This document shows, piece by piece, positions 5,536 to 5,996 of a stretch of 5,996 bases of DNA. Every line of letters starts with the position of its first letter. Position 1 is the stretch's first letter. Both the position numbers and the translations under genes were made by a program. The stretch comes from Candidatus Omnitrophota bacterium. GTDB taxonomy: Bacteria; Omnitrophota; Koll11; Gygaellales; Profunditerraquicolaceae. Below the pieces are notes generated by a model, which worked only from the letters and a program-made list of their open reading frames with translations, did no database searches and was not told the DNA's origin. The stretch is from assembly GCA_028717765.1 (NCBI GenBank), contig JAQUNE010000096.1, positions 1 through 5,996 of the forward strand, written 5' to 3'.

Positions 5536-5653
5536 GATAAACAAGGCATGATCCGCTGGTCATTTATGGAAAGTTAAAATTTTTGGGGCATAGGACGCAT
5601 AAATAGCCTATTGCGAAAATCGCTGAGAGCCATTACCGAAGGCAATTTTCTTG

Positions 5654-5681
5654 TTGACTGTGAAGAAGAATATTGTATAAT
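5654..5681 (+). promoter_or_regulatory. dnaA promoter P1
   Basis: TTGACT (5654-5659) and a perfect TATAAT (5676-5681) are separated by 16 bases. The predicted transcription start near 5688 would give a dnaA leader of about 160 nt. The spacer carries TGTGAAGAA (5659-5667), one mismatch from the degenerate DnaA-box pattern when read on the minus strand, so repression by DnaA is conceivable. Confidence 0.7.
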
Positions 5682-5703
5682 GACTCGCATTTAAGATTTT
5701 TAC

Positions 5704-5731
5704 TTGCAAGGGGTTTATTTTCTGTTATAAT
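5704..5731 (+). promoter_or_regulatory. dnaA promoter P2 (extended -10)
   Basis: TTGCAA (5704-5709) and a perfect TATAAT (5726-5731) are 16 bases apart, with TGT directly before the -10 forming an extended -10. The predicted start near 5738 places the whole DnaA-box cluster inside the dnaA leader. It lies exactly 50 bases after P1. Confidence 0.68.
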
Positions 5732-5789
5732 GTCGCTACCGGTCAAGCTATAGACGTCGTTCCGGCTAAAAACATACTCCCGCAGCTAA

Positions 5790-5831
5790 TTTTCCACAGA
5801 GTTATCCAAGATGTGAATAAGCTGTGAATAG
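5790..5831. promoter_or_regulatory. DnaA-box cluster (four sites)
   Basis: Four 9-mers lie nearly end to end: TTTTCCACA (5790-5798, plus), TTATCCAAG (5802-5810, plus), TTATTCACA (5812-5820, minus) and CTATTCACA (5823-5831, minus), against the consensus TTATCCACA / TTWTNCACA. The third fits the degenerate consensus exactly; the first has one change from TTATCCACA, the fourth one change from the degenerate form, and the second matches only its first seven bases. Starts are spaced 12, 10 and 11 bases, about one helical turn. The cluster ends 17 bases before the dnaA start codon, so it can serve both initiation and dnaA autoregulation. Confidence 0.8.
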
Positions 5832-5848
5832 AGTGGAAAGATCAATTT

Positions 5849-5996
5849 ATGACGGTCGAAATAGATGGCGTTTGGAAAAAAGCAGGGGATCACCTAAGGG
5901 ATAAGCTGGGAACAACTATATATGAAACCTGGATCCTGCCCCTAAAACTCAAGCAAAAGAACGAACAAAACCTGGTCATCGAGGCTCCTGACGACT
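5849..5996 (+). CDS. dnaA: Replication initiator DnaA, N-terminal part (truncated by window edge)
   Basis: DnaA is the AAA+ initiator that binds DnaA boxes and melts the origin. Only 49 codons are visible, corresponding to domain I, which mediates self-interaction and contacts with DnaB and regulators. The pattern is typical: VWKKAGDHLRDKLGTTIYETWILPLKL (8-34), with Trp9 and Trp28 at their usual places, followed by NLVIEAPDD (41-49), matching the family's LxLxAPNxF stretch. ATG at 5849 is the only plausible start: an in-frame stop (TGA, 5825-5827) lies just upstream. A moderate Shine-Dalgarno, GGAAAG (5835-5840), lies 8 nt away. The AAA+ and DNA-binding domains lie outside the window. dnaN would be expected next, but this cannot be seen. 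Confidence 0.93.
   Translation, partial: MTVEIDGVWKKAGDHLRDKLGTTIYETWILPLKLKQKNEQNLVIEAPDD

Larger units (their letters stand above)
5465..5747. repeat. Three dispersed copies of CCGG[T/G]CAAG in the origin region
   Basis: CCGGGCAAG occurs at 5465-5473, CCGGTCAAG at 5528-5536 and CCGGTCAAG at 5739-5747, all in the same orientation. The middle copy overlaps the -35 box of the possible second rpmH promoter and the last follows the second dnaA promoter start region. Chance recurrence of a 9-mer with one mismatch is possible; a binding site for a replication or transcription regulator is the alternative. Confidence 0.35.
5346..5848. other. Chromosomal origin region (oriC) between rpmH and dnaA
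   Basis: This 503-base stretch has no supportable gene. Moving left to right it holds the rpmH leader hairpin, one strong and one weaker leftward promoter, three copies of a CCGG[T/G]CAAG motif, an A+T-rich part (for example around 5565-5585 and 5645-5735), two rightward promoters and a DnaA-box cluster. The placement between divergent rpmH and dnaA, with genes directed away on both sides and parABS nearby, is the standard bacterial origin context. The unwinding element is not pinpointed; the A+T-rich 5645-5735 segment next to the boxes is the best candidate. Confidence 0.82.

Noticed and set aside
5549..5575. Very short open frame (eight codons, starting ATG at 5549) in the origin region, and a 19-codon one on the minus strand near 5580-5635
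   Set aside because: Both are very short, lack a convincing ribosome site and show no conserved pattern.
5610..5650. Inverted repeat (GAAAAT...ATTTTC) upstream of dnaA promoter P1
   Set aside because: A 6-bp A/T-rich stem with a long loop and no T-tract; too weak for a terminator or structured RNA.

Overview
This window is the replication-origin neighbourhood of a bacterial chromosome. A leftward block of nine genes on the minus strand (rpmH, yidD, yidC, a short jag-like gene, parA, parB, ndk, yicC, and the 5' part of gmk) is separated by a ~500-base non-coding region from the 5' end of dnaA on the plus strand. All genes point away from the non-coding region, as expected for co-orientation with replication forks leaving oriC.

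Region by region: 1-137 is the first 45 codons of guanylate kinase; 138-1483 holds yicC and ndk; 1487-3132 holds the partition pair parB and parA; 3133-3220 is a short regulatory interval with a parA promoter and a near-consensus parS site; 3217-5208 holds a Jag_N-only protein, the membrane insertase YidC and the small protein YidD; 5208-5345 is ribosomal protein bL34 (rpmH), too short for most ORF callers but unmistakable. The interval 5346-5848 contains divergent promoters, a leader hairpin for rpmH, a short repeated motif, and a compact DnaA-box cluster just before dnaA (5849 to the window end). Genes are tightly packed, with 1-nt or 4-nt overlaps at rpmH/yidD, yidC/jag and parA/parB, so one or two long polycistronic units are likely.

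How the parts work together: DnaA initiates replication at the box cluster; ParA, ParB and parS segregate the newly copied origins; YidD and YidC insert membrane proteins; bL34 belongs to the ribosome; Ndk and Gmk supply nucleoside di- and triphosphates; YicC is an RNase-family protein.

Organism: YidC has the long N-terminal periplasmic domain typical of diderm (Gram-negative type) bacteria. The order resembles the classical rpmH-rnpA-yidD-yidC-jag-mnmE-mnmG-rsmG-parA-parB cluster, but rnpA, mnmE, mnmG and rsmG are absent, Jag is reduced to its N-terminal domain, and parB is followed by ndk-yicC-gmk. This fits an uncultured, deep-branching diderm lineage; Omnitrophota/PVC-like is only a low-confidence guess. 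I found no mobile element, CRISPR array, tRNA or rRNA. There is no wholly new system here; the noteworthy points are the missing rnpA, the single-domain Jag, a YidC without its conserved groove arginine, an atypical Ndk active-site motif, and the regulatory layout of parABS and oriC.
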